The notes below the pieces were generated by a model. The model made no database searches. It had not been told where the DNA came from and was given only the letters and a program-made list of their open reading frames with translations. A stretch of DNA of 36,584 nt, from the NCBI GenBank assembly GCA_000768855.1, contig JRAN01000006.1, positions 553 through 37,136 of the forward strand. The letters run 5' to 3'. Shown here in pieces: positions 28,417 to 36,189 of the stretch (the first letter of the stretch is position 1; each line of letters begins with the position of its first letter). A program made the position numbers and the translations under genes. The DNA comes from Porphyromonadaceae bacterium COT-184 OH4590 (GTDB taxonomy: Bacteria > Bacteroidota > Bacteroidia > Bacteroidales > Paludibacteraceae).

Positions 28417-30093
28417 ATGAATACTACAAAAGAAATTTTTAATCCAGAAAACAAAAGCATTAAACAAATTTTTGGAGATAGTGATGCTTTTTATCAAATG
28501 CCAATTTATCAACGCCCTTATTCTTGGGATAAAGAGCGTGTTGAACAACTTTGGTATGATATTTTAGAAGCGTACAAGAATAATTTAGAGGACAAGACGG
28601 TTGATCAGAATTATTTTCTTGGCTCTGTTGTTCTTGTGAGAAAAGCAAATGGTTACGAAGTTGTTGATGGACAACAAAGATTAACAACTTTGACGATTCT
28701 GTTTTGTGTTCTTAGAGATTTAAATCTTGACGTGCCTCAAAAAAATATTATATCAAATAGTATTAAAGATTTGGTTGAAAGTAAAGAACGACTAAAATTG
28801 ACTACACACTTAAATAATCAAGCATCTTTTGAGCAAACCATTATTAGAGGTATTGATTTTAACTCTATAAAAAGAGAAGATTTAACTAAAAATCGATTTT
28901 TACAAACAGCCGTTTATTTTAAGAATTTGATATCAAAAGCTCAAAGTGAAGAAAGTGAAGATTTTATAGAAAATTTTGGGGATTTTGTTGATTATATTTT
29001 CAATAAAACAACAATCATACGAATCGTTTGTTATGATGAAGGATTTGCCATAAAACTTTTCACTGTTCTCAATGACAGAGGTCTTGATTTAACTCCTGCA
29101 GATATTATTAAAGCTCACTTATTACAAAATCTCGATAGTGAAATACAGAGAAATAGTGTTACAGAGGTTTGGAAAGAAATAGAAAATATTTGCAAATTAT
29201 CAGAAGAAAGTTTACAAGGAATTTTAAGTTTATATCTTTATTACTTAAAAAATGAGAACCCTAAAAGAGCTTTACAAGATGAATTGAAAGAATATTTTAA
29301 AAACGAACATCCACAAAGTATAATTCTTGATATAAAAAAATTTACAAATCATATTTTTGAAATCAATTCAGATAATCAAGATAAAGATATTTCAATGCTG
29401 AAATATTTACCTCAATCTGTTTATTGGAAATCTATTTTAGCAACAGCAAAACAAGTAAATTATCCGGATTACAAGGAACTAAAATCTTTAATTGTTAGAT
29501 ATTACTATCAGAGTTGGATAGCAGACGGTACTTCCAATAGAATAAAACAAACTTCGTTTAATATTCTAAAAGCTGTAAAGAATAAGGAACAAATAAGTGT
29601 TATTAAGAATCTAATAGTAAAAAATTTATCTAAATACGATTCTTATGTAAACTTCCTATCTAATGAAAATATTTATTGGAAAAAATGGCACAAGCCTTTA
29701 CTATTATCTATTGAATATTATCAACAAGATAATAGGGATTTTATTCCTCTCTCAAAGGATTTACATACAGAGCATATTTTACCAAAGGAGTGGAAACATA
29801 TTGATTTAAACTGGAAAGATAATTTTTCTAATGATGATGCTGATCTTTTATTGAATAGTTTAGGAAATTTAACTCTACTTTCAGGTGTAAAAAATATTCG
29901 AGCAAGTAATAGAAATTTTGTTGATAAAACTGAAATTTATAAAGGTAATAACGGTAAAGGTTTTGATGGAAAAACCTCATTTGAAATAACAAAAAGAATA
30001 ATTGATGATTATCCCGAGTGGACAAAAGAAGCTATTCAAAAAAGACGTGATTGGTTGTTATCTGAAATAAAACGTATATTTAATATTCCATAA
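28417..30093 (+). CDS. DUF262/DUF1524 (GmrSD-like) nuclease
   Basis: A 558-residue single-chain protein. The N-terminal DUF262 (ParB/sulfiredoxin-like) domain shows P-I-Y-Q-R-P-Y-S-W near 30-38 and V-D-G-Q-Q-R-L-T-T near 86-93, the NTP-handling motif. The middle, about 110-430, is helical. The C-terminal DUF1524 HNH-type domain has H-T-E-H453-I-L-P (around 450-456) and S-L-G-N-L-T-L-L, then N-R-N-F. This is the fused layout of GmrSD type IV restriction enzymes, which cut modified phage DNA, and of related anti-phage nucleases; its target is not known. By eye the gene is more AT-rich than valS before it, and no promoter is obvious. It sits alone, without a methylase, between valS and the 42-bp array. 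Confidence 0.88.
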   Translation: MNTTKEIFNPENKSIKQIFGDSDAFYQMPIYQRPYSWDKERVEQLWYDILEAYKNNLEDKTVDQNYFLGSVVLVRKANGYEVVDGQQRLTTLTILFCVLRDLNLDVPQKNIISNSIKDLVESKERLKLTTHLNNQASFEQTIIRGIDFNSIKREDLTKNRFLQTAVYFKNLISKAQSEESEDFIENFGDFVDYIFNKTTIIRIVCYDEGFAIKLFTVLNDRGLDLTPADIIKAHLLQNLDSEIQRNSVTEVWKEIENICKLSEESLQGILSLYLYYLKNENPKRALQDELKEYFKNEHPQSIILDIKKFTNHIFEINSDNQDKDISMLKYLPQSVYWKSILATAKQVNYPDYKELKSLIVRYYYQSWIADGTSNRIKQTSFNILKAVKNKEQISVIKNLIVKNLSKYDSYVNFLSNENIYWKKWHKPLLLSIEYYQQDNRDFIPLSKDLHTEHILPKEWKHIDLNWKDNFSNDDADLLLNSLGNLTLLSGVKNIRASNRNFVDKTEIYKGNNGKGFDGKTSFEITKRIIDDYPEWTKEAIQKRRDWLLSEIKRIFNIP

Positions 30094-30204
30094 TTAATCA
30101 TTTAAAAAAATTTATTCCAAATTTATAGCAAGAAAATAAACGTTCTAAAGCTTCAGGTGAATGCCCAAATCTAAAAAAACAAAAGATTTCTTATTCTACC
30201 CATT

Positions 30205-30414
30205 TAGGCAAAGCCTCAAAACGCTTGTTTTCTTGTTTCGCCTAAATAGGCGAAGTCCCAAAACACGTGGAGGCGACCTTCGCCTAAATAGGTAAAGGTA
30301 GAAAACAGCTGTTTTTGCGTATCGCCTAAGTAGGCAAAGGGTTGGAACAGTTGTTTTCTCATTTTGCCTAAACAGGCAAGGCTAAAAGCTAAATAATGTT
30401 AAAGTTTACCTGAA
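30205..30414. repeat. 42-bp palindromic tandem array, five units
   Basis: The pentamer TAGGC (or a one-base variant) recurs at 30205, 30247, 30289, 30331 and 30373, an exact 42-base period. Each junction forms an imperfect dyad such as TTCGCCTAAATAGGCGAA (30237-30254), and most units carry a second central dyad, best as AAAACAGCTGTTTT (30303-30316). Arms vary in a paired way: TTCGCC with GGCGAA in one unit, TTTGCC with GGCAAG in another. A decayed sixth start is at 30415 and possible decay lies left of 30205. The array fills the 402-base gap between the nuclease and the DUF6261-like gene and ends at that gene's promoter. Confidence 0.85.
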
Positions 30415-30417
30415 TAG

Positions 30418-30449
30418 TTGCTTAGTGAAATATATTTTTTATATCTTAG
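30418..30449 (+). promoter_or_regulatory. Promoter of the DUF6261-like gene
   Basis: TTG (30418-30420), 21 bases, TATCTTAG (30442-30449; one mismatch to TAnnTTTG). It begins four bases after the last array unit, so the array is upstream and not in the main leader. Confidence 0.5.
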
Positions 30450-30495
30450 CGGTGTTAATAAAAATCTATTTTTAATTCTCTAAAATTTTATTGAT

Positions 30496-31215
30496 ATGAA
30501 CAAACTAAGCACATCCATTCGCACCACCGAAATAGATAATGTTTCCGACCGTTTATTGGTGCTTTACCGCAAAGAGAGTGGTTTGAAGGAGGAAGATTTC
30601 TTAAAGCCTCTTTTTGCCGACATAGAAACGCTTTCGGCTCAAATCACGGAAGCCATTAAGCGTGATGTTTCATTTTCCAGACTTGAAGATGCCGACCTCA
30701 GACGCGACACTCTGTTACGTTCTCTGAATACGGCACTGCTTGGCTATCGCACTCTGCCGGTGCCTTCACTGAAAGAGAGTGCAGAGAAGCTTTATGGTGT
30801 TTTCTCAAAGTACGGGATAAAGATTACGCGGGAGAGTTATGCTGTAGAGTCGTCTCTGATAGAGTCGTTGTTGCAGGATTTTTCGACCTCCGATATGCAG
30901 CAGGCTATTGAGGCACTTCAAGGGATAAAAGAAATCATTTCGCAACTTCGCACCGAACAAAATGCCTTTACTGAGCTTCGTGCCGAGTACGAAAAGACCC
31001 TTTCGGAGCAGAAAAATTCATCTTCTGCCTCATCGCTCAAAAAACCGCTGCTCGAAGCTATCAATGTGAAACTCATTCCGTATCTTATCGCAATGAAAAT
31101 TGCTAACCCTACGCAATATAGTTCACTTGCCAACGCTGTGGAACAAGTGATTGACACAACTAATTCGGACATAAAACGAAGAAGTAAAAACAAAAAAGAT
31201 ATGCCCGAAGAGTAA
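30496..31215 (+). CDS. DUF6261-like helical protein of unknown function
   Basis: A 239-residue soluble, mostly helical protein without signal peptide or membrane segment. It resembles the Bacteroidota family DUF6261: an N-terminal L-S-T-S-I-R-T-T-E-I, then R-R-D-T-L-L-R-S-L-N near 69-78, S-Y-A-V-E-S-S-L-I-E-S-L-L-Q-D near 118-132, and a helix at about 137-175 with T-E-Q-N-A-F-T-E-L-R-A-E-Y. The tail, R-R-S-K-N-K-K, is basic and could touch nucleic acid. No enzyme motif is visible. It lies directly downstream of the 42-bp palindromic array with its own promoter, and ends at a strong terminator, so array and gene form a unit. Function is unknown; the family name is from memory of its pattern. 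Confidence 0.65.
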   Translation: MNKLSTSIRTTEIDNVSDRLLVLYRKESGLKEEDFLKPLFADIETLSAQITEAIKRDVSFSRLEDADLRRDTLLRSLNTALLGYRTLPVPSLKESAEKLYGVFSKYGIKITRESYAVESSLIESLLQDFSTSDMQQAIEALQGIKEIISQLRTEQNAFTELRAEYEKTLSEQKNSSSASSLKKPLLEAINVKLIPYLIAMKIANPTQYSSLANAVEQVIDTTNSDIKRRSKNKKDMPEE

Positions 31216-31235
31216 GGAAACAGGCTCAAGATAAT

Positions 31236-31268
31236 CTTACAAAAGAATTATCTTTGTAAGTTTTTTTT
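31236..31268 (+). terminator. Rho-independent terminator after the DUF6261-like gene
   Basis: CTTACAAA (31236-31243) pairs with TTTGTAAG (31253-31260) around a 9-base loop, followed by eight T. Confidence 0.85.
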
Positions 31269-31413
31269 AAGACAAATTTATTTATACAAGCAATCGGGAT
31301 ATAATGGCATAAATCAATATTTATATCTTATTTTGCTCAAAAATGTTCGAAAAACATCTCATCAAGTTTTTTTAAATCTTAATTAAAAAGAAACAAAAAC
31401 CTCAAAAAAAACC

Positions 31414-33180
31414 ATGTCTCTACTGATCTCATTACAGCAATCAATGGTTAGGCATCGCATTGCAGCCACCATAATACCAAGCACCGACCCGCACGGCAGC
31501 GAATATGTGGCCTCACATTGGCAGGCTCGCCGTGCCTTTTCGGGTTTCGATGGCTCTGCGGGCACATTGGTGGTAACCACATCCAAAGCAGCCCTCTGGA
31601 CAGACTCACGCTACTTTATACAAGCTGCCGAACAACTTGCCGACACAGGTATAGAGTTGATGAAAGAGGGTTTAGCCGCCACTCCTACTATCGAACAATG
31701 GCTTATGGCTGAAGTATCGGCTGGCGATGTTATTTCTTTAGATGCCAAACTGTTTTCCATAAGTGAGTTCGAACGATGGCAGAGCCTGTTTGCCTCAAAA
31801 AATGTAACTATCGCTACCGACATCGACCTTGTGTCGGAGGTTTGGATATCTCGCCCCTCGATGCCGCAAAACCCTATACGGCTCTTTTCGAAGGCAGGCA
31901 GAAGTTTTTTAAAAAAGGTAGATACACTACGCAAAGCAATACAAAACATCGGAGCAGAGGCATTTGTTATTACCGCCCTCGACGAAATAGCGTGGCTTTT
32001 CAATATAAGAGGTAACGATATAGAGTTCAACCCCGTAGCGGTAGCGTACGCTTATGTGGCAACAGATAGGGTTATCCTCTTTATCGACAGTTGCAAGTGT
32101 GATGCAAAGGCATGTCTCTATTTCTCCCAAAACGGTATAGAGGTAATCGCATACGACTGTTTTTTCGACTTTCTCGCTACTGTTGCCAACATTAAAATAG
32201 CAATCGACTTCAGTCGTGCCAACTACGAAGTGTTTTCGGTTTTACATCAACGCAACGAATTAAAAAATCTCACTTCGCCCATAATAGAGGCAAAAGCGAT
32301 AAAAAACTCTGCGGAACTTGCAGGTTTCAGGCGTGCCATGATAAAAGACGGTGTTGCCTTGGTTCGCTTTTGTATCTGGCTACAACAGGCTGTAAAAGAT
32401 GGTGTTGCCACAGAGCTGAAAGCATCGCACAAGCTGCACGAGTGCCGCCGTGAACAGGCAGGCTTCGTTAGCGACAGTTTCGAGACTATAGCCGCCTATC
32501 AGGCACATGGTGCTATTGTTCACTATGCGCCTACACCACAGACCGACCTAAAACTTAAACCGCACGGATTGCTACTGCTCGACTCCGGCGGACAATACAC
32601 CGACGGTACCACCGACATTACCCGAACAATACCGCTTGGCAGACTCTCTTACGAGCAACGACGCGACTTTACACTTGTACTCAAAGGGGTAATAGCTCTG
32701 TCGAGAGCTGTCTTTCCGCAAGGCACACGCGGCACACAACTCGATGTCCTTGCCCGCCAATACCTTTGGCAGTACTACAAAAACTTCGGACATGGTACCG
32801 GACACGGTGTCGGGCATCACCTATGCGTACACGAAGGACCGCAAAGCATACGAATGCAAGAAAATCCGCAACCTCTCATAGAAGGCATGGTTACAAGCAA
32901 CGAGCCGGCTGTTTACATGCAAGGTAAATACGGCATACGCCACGAAAATCTTATAGCCGTAAAGAGACACAAAAAGAGTAATGCTTTCGGACTGTTTTAC
33001 AAATTCGAGACACTTACATTATTCCCATTCGACCGACGAGGCTTGGAACGTTCGCTTATGACCGAAGACGAAATCGACTGGCTCAACGAATATCACGAAA
33101 TGTGCTACAGAAGACTTTCGCCACAGCTCAATGACCAAGAGTGTGCATGGTTAAAGCGAATGACGGCAACTATCAGATAA
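31414..33180 (+). CDS. Aminopeptidase P family (M24B) metallopeptidase
   Basis: A 588-residue cytosolic Xaa-Pro aminopeptidase, which removes N-terminal residues before proline. Two creatinase-like N-terminal domains (about 5-130 and 165-290; D-S-R-Y-F-I-Q-A near 64-71) precede the M24 catalytic domain. The five metal ligands are in place: Asp390 (L-L-D-S-G-G), Asp401 (T-D-I-T-R-T), His464 (G-H-G-T-G-H-G-V-G-H), Glu497 (S-N-E-P) and Glu511 (R-H-E-N). The C-terminal extension (F-E-T-L-T-L-F-P) matches the long eukaryote-like XPNPEP1 form. It is a lone gene, with a weak TTATTTTG (31328-31335) as the only promoter hint. Confidence 0.92.
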   Translation: MSLLISLQQSMVRHRIAATIIPSTDPHGSEYVASHWQARRAFSGFDGSAGTLVVTTSKAALWTDSRYFIQAAEQLADTGIELMKEGLAATPTIEQWLMAEVSAGDVISLDAKLFSISEFERWQSLFASKNVTIATDIDLVSEVWISRPSMPQNPIRLFSKAGRSFLKKVDTLRKAIQNIGAEAFVITALDEIAWLFNIRGNDIEFNPVAVAYAYVATDRVILFIDSCKCDAKACLYFSQNGIEVIAYDCFFDFLATVANIKIAIDFSRANYEVFSVLHQRNELKNLTSPIIEAKAIKNSAELAGFRRAMIKDGVALVRFCIWLQQAVKDGVATELKASHKLHECRREQAGFVSDSFETIAAYQAHGAIVHYAPTPQTDLKLKPHGLLLLDSGGQYTDGTTDITRTIPLGRLSYEQRRDFTLVLKGVIALSRAVFPQGTRGTQLDVLARQYLWQYYKNFGHGTGHGVGHHLCVHEGPQSIRMQENPQPLIEGMVTSNEPAVYMQGKYGIRHENLIAVKRHKKSNAFGLFYKFETLTLFPFDRRGLERSLMTEDEIDWLNEYHEMCYRRLSPQLNDQECAWLKRMTATIR

Positions 33181-33222
33181 TTGACTTAATATTTAAGCCT
33201 TCATTTAAATTTATATTACTCT

Positions 33223-34350
33223 TTATGCCGATAGTATCTGTGCCAACCAATACGGCACAAACCGTGATTGACGCGGAAATTTTTTCATTTCATTTCTAAA
33301 GTTTTCGCATGTAATATTCGTTCTGAAAAAAGAATCGTCATTGTCGTAGTTAAATTCCACCTTAAAACCTCCGTCCGATTCAACAGTCAAATCAAACATC
33401 AACCAAGCTCCCTCCTCAGGTTTATAAGAGTACATCGTCCTTTTTATATCCGACAGTTTTTCGGAAAAATTAAAACCCATACTGTATATCGCAATATCAC
33501 TATTACCAATTAATGATGTGTCTCCATCAATATTTTCAGTATATCCGGTAACTGTAATTTTATTATCCACAAAATAAAACCTGAGAATAATTTTTTCCGT
33601 GTCATGGCTAAAGTATTTTTTAAAATACAAACCGGATAAATCCCTTAAATAAAGATTTACACTACTGTCGGGGCTCTCTGCCATTATCTCCTGTTTTCTC
33701 TTGCATACTTCGACATCTTCATCAGCCGTAATAATATATTTTGCCATGTTGGGGACAAACTTATTGTCGGCTGTCTGTTCAAAATTTTTCAAAAAATCAT
33801 TCCAAAAGACCTTATTTCTTTCTGCGGAAATATTGTCGAAATCATCAGCTCCGCCATTGTATGCCAAACTTGCAAAAAACAATGAGCTCCACAGTTCGGG
33901 GGCTTCCGAAAATTCGTCTGAAGATTCTTCTCTTATAAAATTATCATTCAGTATTTCATAGCCCGCCTGATACAGGGCAAATCCAACATAAGAGGCTGCA
34001 AATATTCCTGTCTCAAGGGTATTGTCAAATTTTGTTTTATTACACTTTAGAGCATCTCCAAATTCGGAATGGCACATATCGCCCCCTAAAAACGAAATGC
34101 AATCATTATACAATTCTTTGCAGTACCCGTCGTTCGGATAAGCTTCGTCACACAGATATAAAATATTTTCGATTGTCTTCAATACCAAGATACCTCTTTT
34201 CAATGGTGATAGCTGCTCAAAAATCAAATTCCTGTACGGTAATCTTAAATGATGTATCGAATCGCATCTAATTATTTCACTGCATTTCACAATTATATCT
34301 TGTACATTATTCATCGCCGTTCCTAAATTTTCTGTTCTATAAATAATCAT
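33223..34350 (-). CDS. Imm5-YezG fusion, polymorphic-toxin immunity protein
   Basis: A 375-residue cytosolic protein that appears to join two immunity domains. Residues about 15-200 resemble Imm5: L-S-P-L-K-R-G-I-L-V-L-K, then W-S-S-L-F-F-A-S-L-A-Y-N-G-G-A, then N-K-V-F-W-N-D-F-L. Residues about 235-375 resemble YezG/DUF600: T-M-Y-S-Y-K-P-E-E-G-A-W-L-M-F-D-L, then F-P-R-Q-S-R-F-V-P-Y-W-L-A-Q-I-L. Immunity proteins block toxins delivered by neighbouring cells. The ATG at 34350 follows GGAGGAGGG, an unusually strong ribosome site for this genome; Met13 is an alternative. It ends the leftward immunity cluster, 34 bases after the Imm63 gene. The cognate toxin is not in view. Confidence 0.7.
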   Translation of the reverse strand: MIIYRTENLGTAMNNVQDIIVKCSEIIRCDSIHHLRLPYRNLIFEQLSPLKRGILVLKTIENILYLCDEAYPNDGYCKELYNDCISFLGGDMCHSEFGDALKCNKTKFDNTLETGIFAASYVGFALYQAGYEILNDNFIREESSDEFSEAPELWSSLFFASLAYNGGADDFDNISAERNKVFWNDFLKNFEQTADNKFVPNMAKYIITADEDVEVCKRKQEIMAESPDSSVNLYLRDLSGLYFKKYFSHDTEKIILRFYFVDNKITVTGYTENIDGDTSLIGNSDIAIYSMGFNFSEKLSDIKRTMYSYKPEEGAWLMFDLTVESDGGFKVEFNYDNDDSFFRTNITCENFRNEMKKFPRQSRFVPYWLAQILSA

Positions 34351-34384
34351 CCCTCCTCCGGTGCTTCTTATAATACATCAGCCC

Positions 34385-34792
34385 TTATTCATCGACATAC
34401 GGATGATTTAATATAATTGCATCAATTTCCCGTTTCGCTTTGTTGTAAAGTTCTTCACCGAATAAAGCCCACAACTCTAACTCTTTTGAAAACCATATAC
34501 ACCTAAAATCCTGCCCTCTATTTCTGTTCTTAAATTCATAATCTTTTGCTATGGGAGCAATCAAATCCTTAATTACTGCATAATATATATCAACAAGCTT
34601 TGTATACCGATTATAGAAACCGACCTTACCTCTTTCGATAAATACATAATGATACATCTCATTGTCCGAAAAAACATAAGTTCCTTCGAGATTTGCACTC
34701 TTCGGTTTATCAAATACTATTGGAATATCAATATCGCCCAAGTTATTATGCACTATTTGGGTGATATGTTGTGCAAGTTCATCTGTCGCCAT
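34385..34792 (-). CDS. Imm63-like immunity protein
   Basis: A 135-residue soluble protein. The pattern E-G-T-Y-V-F-S-D-N-E-M-Y-H-Y-V-F-I-E-R-G (about 36-55), I-A-K-D-Y-E-F-K-N-R, Q-D-F-R-C-I-W-F-S-K-E-L-E-L, and the ending I-L-N-H-P-Y follow immunity family Imm63, which has the same length. Imm63 proteins neutralise polymorphic toxins delivered between bacteria. It lies 16 bases after the membrane protein gene and 34 bases before the Imm5-YezG gene, on the same strand, so probably cotranscribed. No toxin gene is seen; the set looks like a store of immunity genes against foreign attackers. Confidence 0.75.
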   Translation of the reverse strand: MATDELAQHITQIVHNNLGDIDIPIVFDKPKSANLEGTYVFSDNEMYHYVFIERGKVGFYNRYTKLVDIYYAVIKDLIAPIAKDYEFKNRNRGQDFRCIWFSKELELWALFGEELYNKAKREIDAIILNHPYVDE

Positions 34793-34808
34793 GCTTTTTT
34801 CCTTTTTT

Positions 34809-35375
34809 TTATTTTTTGTCTTTTTTGTATTGCTTAAAATGTTCCCGCTTCATTATATACACAAATAAAGCCATCAGTCCTACGAATGGAGGAAGAAACC
34901 GCCAATCTATGTATTCGCAGCTTGCTTTAATAAGAGACCACTGTTTCGATAAACTATACCCAAAATAATACGAACGATAAAACAACATTAACAGCACAAA
35001 AGATAATATACCATTGACAAAAACCGAAAGCATTACCCTTTTCGATACTTTCCATCTTTCTTCGGGGGATAAGTCTTTTTTAAAATACCCTATAAAGAAT
35101 ATGGAGTATAATGCAGGAACTACAACCATTATCATTATGGGTGGTATACCTACGCCTCCGCTACGAAAATAAAATAGCGTTTTTTGAAAAGCTAATCCTA
35201 TAACCTCGTTTTCTATGCCTATTATAACAAAAACTATAAGTACAGCATAAGATACCGCCATTGCTAATATATACCTTAGTACCTGATTCTTTATCTTATC
35301 CAAGAACAGTTTTTTTATGGCATACAAGAGAAGAATAACAACTGCAAAACTTCCGTATACTATTAATCGATTCAT
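34809..35375 (-). CDS. Hypothetical inner-membrane protein in the immunity cluster
   Basis: A 188-residue protein of no recognised family with five hydrophobic segments (about 3-20, 34-55, 78-97, 114-135 and 157-176) and a basic C-terminus (K-Q-Y-K-K-D-K-K). Its place between SUKH and Imm63 genes, with gaps of 52 and 16 bases, suggests an immunity role, perhaps against a membrane-active toxin (inferred). No enzyme motif is seen. Confidence 0.6.
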   Translation of the reverse strand: MNRLIVYGSFAVVILLLYAIKKLFLDKIKNQVLRYILAMAVSYAVLIVFVIIGIENEVIGLAFQKTLFYFRSGGVGIPPIMIMVVVPALYSIFFIGYFKKDLSPEERWKVSKRVMLSVFVNGILSFVLLMLFYRSYYFGYSLSKQWSLIKASCEYIDWRFLPPFVGLMALFVYIMKREHFKQYKKDKK

Positions 35376-35427
35376 ATATTATTATCCATAATGAATATTC
35401 TTGCTAAATTTTAAAAATTGTGAAAGC

Positions 35428-36126
35428 TCATCTTTCTATCCCTATTTTCGTCCATTCGTCAATTACAGCCCATAGCTCGATATCTAATCGCGGTGCTTTA
35501 TCATGATACCAAATAAAACCGCTCTGATTATCCTTCGACTTTAAATCAAAACAGGCATAAGCTCCCATTCCATTAGAGAAAAATGGGATACTGTCGCTAA
35601 GAACGAAGGGCAATGAATGCACATCTATTTCTTCCAGAATACCCCAATCCATTTCATCTAAAAAGAATAAATTTTCGACTGCAGACAGCCCATTGGACTG
35701 AGAGGCAAAATAGACCCAACCATTATGAAGTTCATCATAAATATCCCGAAAGCTCTCGGGGATTTCGTTCCATCTCTTGCGGATATTTTCGGGTGTATTC
35801 TTTGTCTTGGGATTTTTCCCCTCATAATAGCATATATTTCCGGCTGCATTACGAAGTGAGTACAACAAAGATATTTCGTTATTTTGCCTGATAAGATCCA
35901 CATCTATTAAGTTATCTTCGAGGTAAGAGTACACTGCTTGAAACTGATAGTCATAGTTCGCCCATTCGGAGAGAATGATGTCAAGTTTTTCCTCCGAAGA
36001 ATGAGCCTCAAAAGCCTCCTGCCAATATAGCGGCAGCATATCAAGTTGCGATTTATCAAAGCTTGATACTCCTAAAATTTCTATATTCGGAGAGTATCGC
36101 TTTAAGAATGTTAGTTTATCTTCCAT
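35428..36126 (-). CDS. SMI1/KNR4 (SUKH) family immunity protein
   Basis: A 232-residue soluble protein. The SUKH pattern covers about 115-232: I-P-E-S-F-R-D-I-Y-D-E-L-H-N-G-W, then L-P-F-V-L-S-D-S-I-P-F-F-S-N-G-M-G-A-Y-A-C-F-D-L, then a W-Y-H-D segment and the ending D-E-W-T-K-I-G-I. SUKH proteins commonly serve as immunity proteins to nuclease toxins. The N-terminal ~110 residues (E-A-H-S-S-E-E-K, Y-S-L-R-N-A-A-G-N-I) are not assigned to a family. It is one of the leftward immunity genes, 52 bases before the membrane protein gene and 63 bases after the end of the broken YezG gene. Confidence 0.75.
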   Translation of the reverse strand: MEDKLTFLKRYSPNIEILGVSSFDKSQLDMLPLYWQEAFEAHSSEEKLDIILSEWANYDYQFQAVYSYLEDNLIDVDLIRQNNEISLLYSLRNAAGNICYYEGKNPKTKNTPENIRKRWNEIPESFRDIYDELHNGWVYFASQSNGLSAVENLFFLDEMDWGILEEIDVHSLPFVLSDSIPFFSNGMGAYACFDLKSKDNQSGFIWYHDKAPRLDIELWAVIDEWTKIGIER

Positions 36127-36189
36127 ATTTTTATACTCTTTTTGTTTAATTTATAATTAAGCATTTCCAACTCCTAATTGCGAAATAAT

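Noticed and set aside
30205-30414. CRISPR array
   Set aside because: The units are 42 bp in total and the parts between the hairpins are related to each other, not unique spacers. No cas gene is near.
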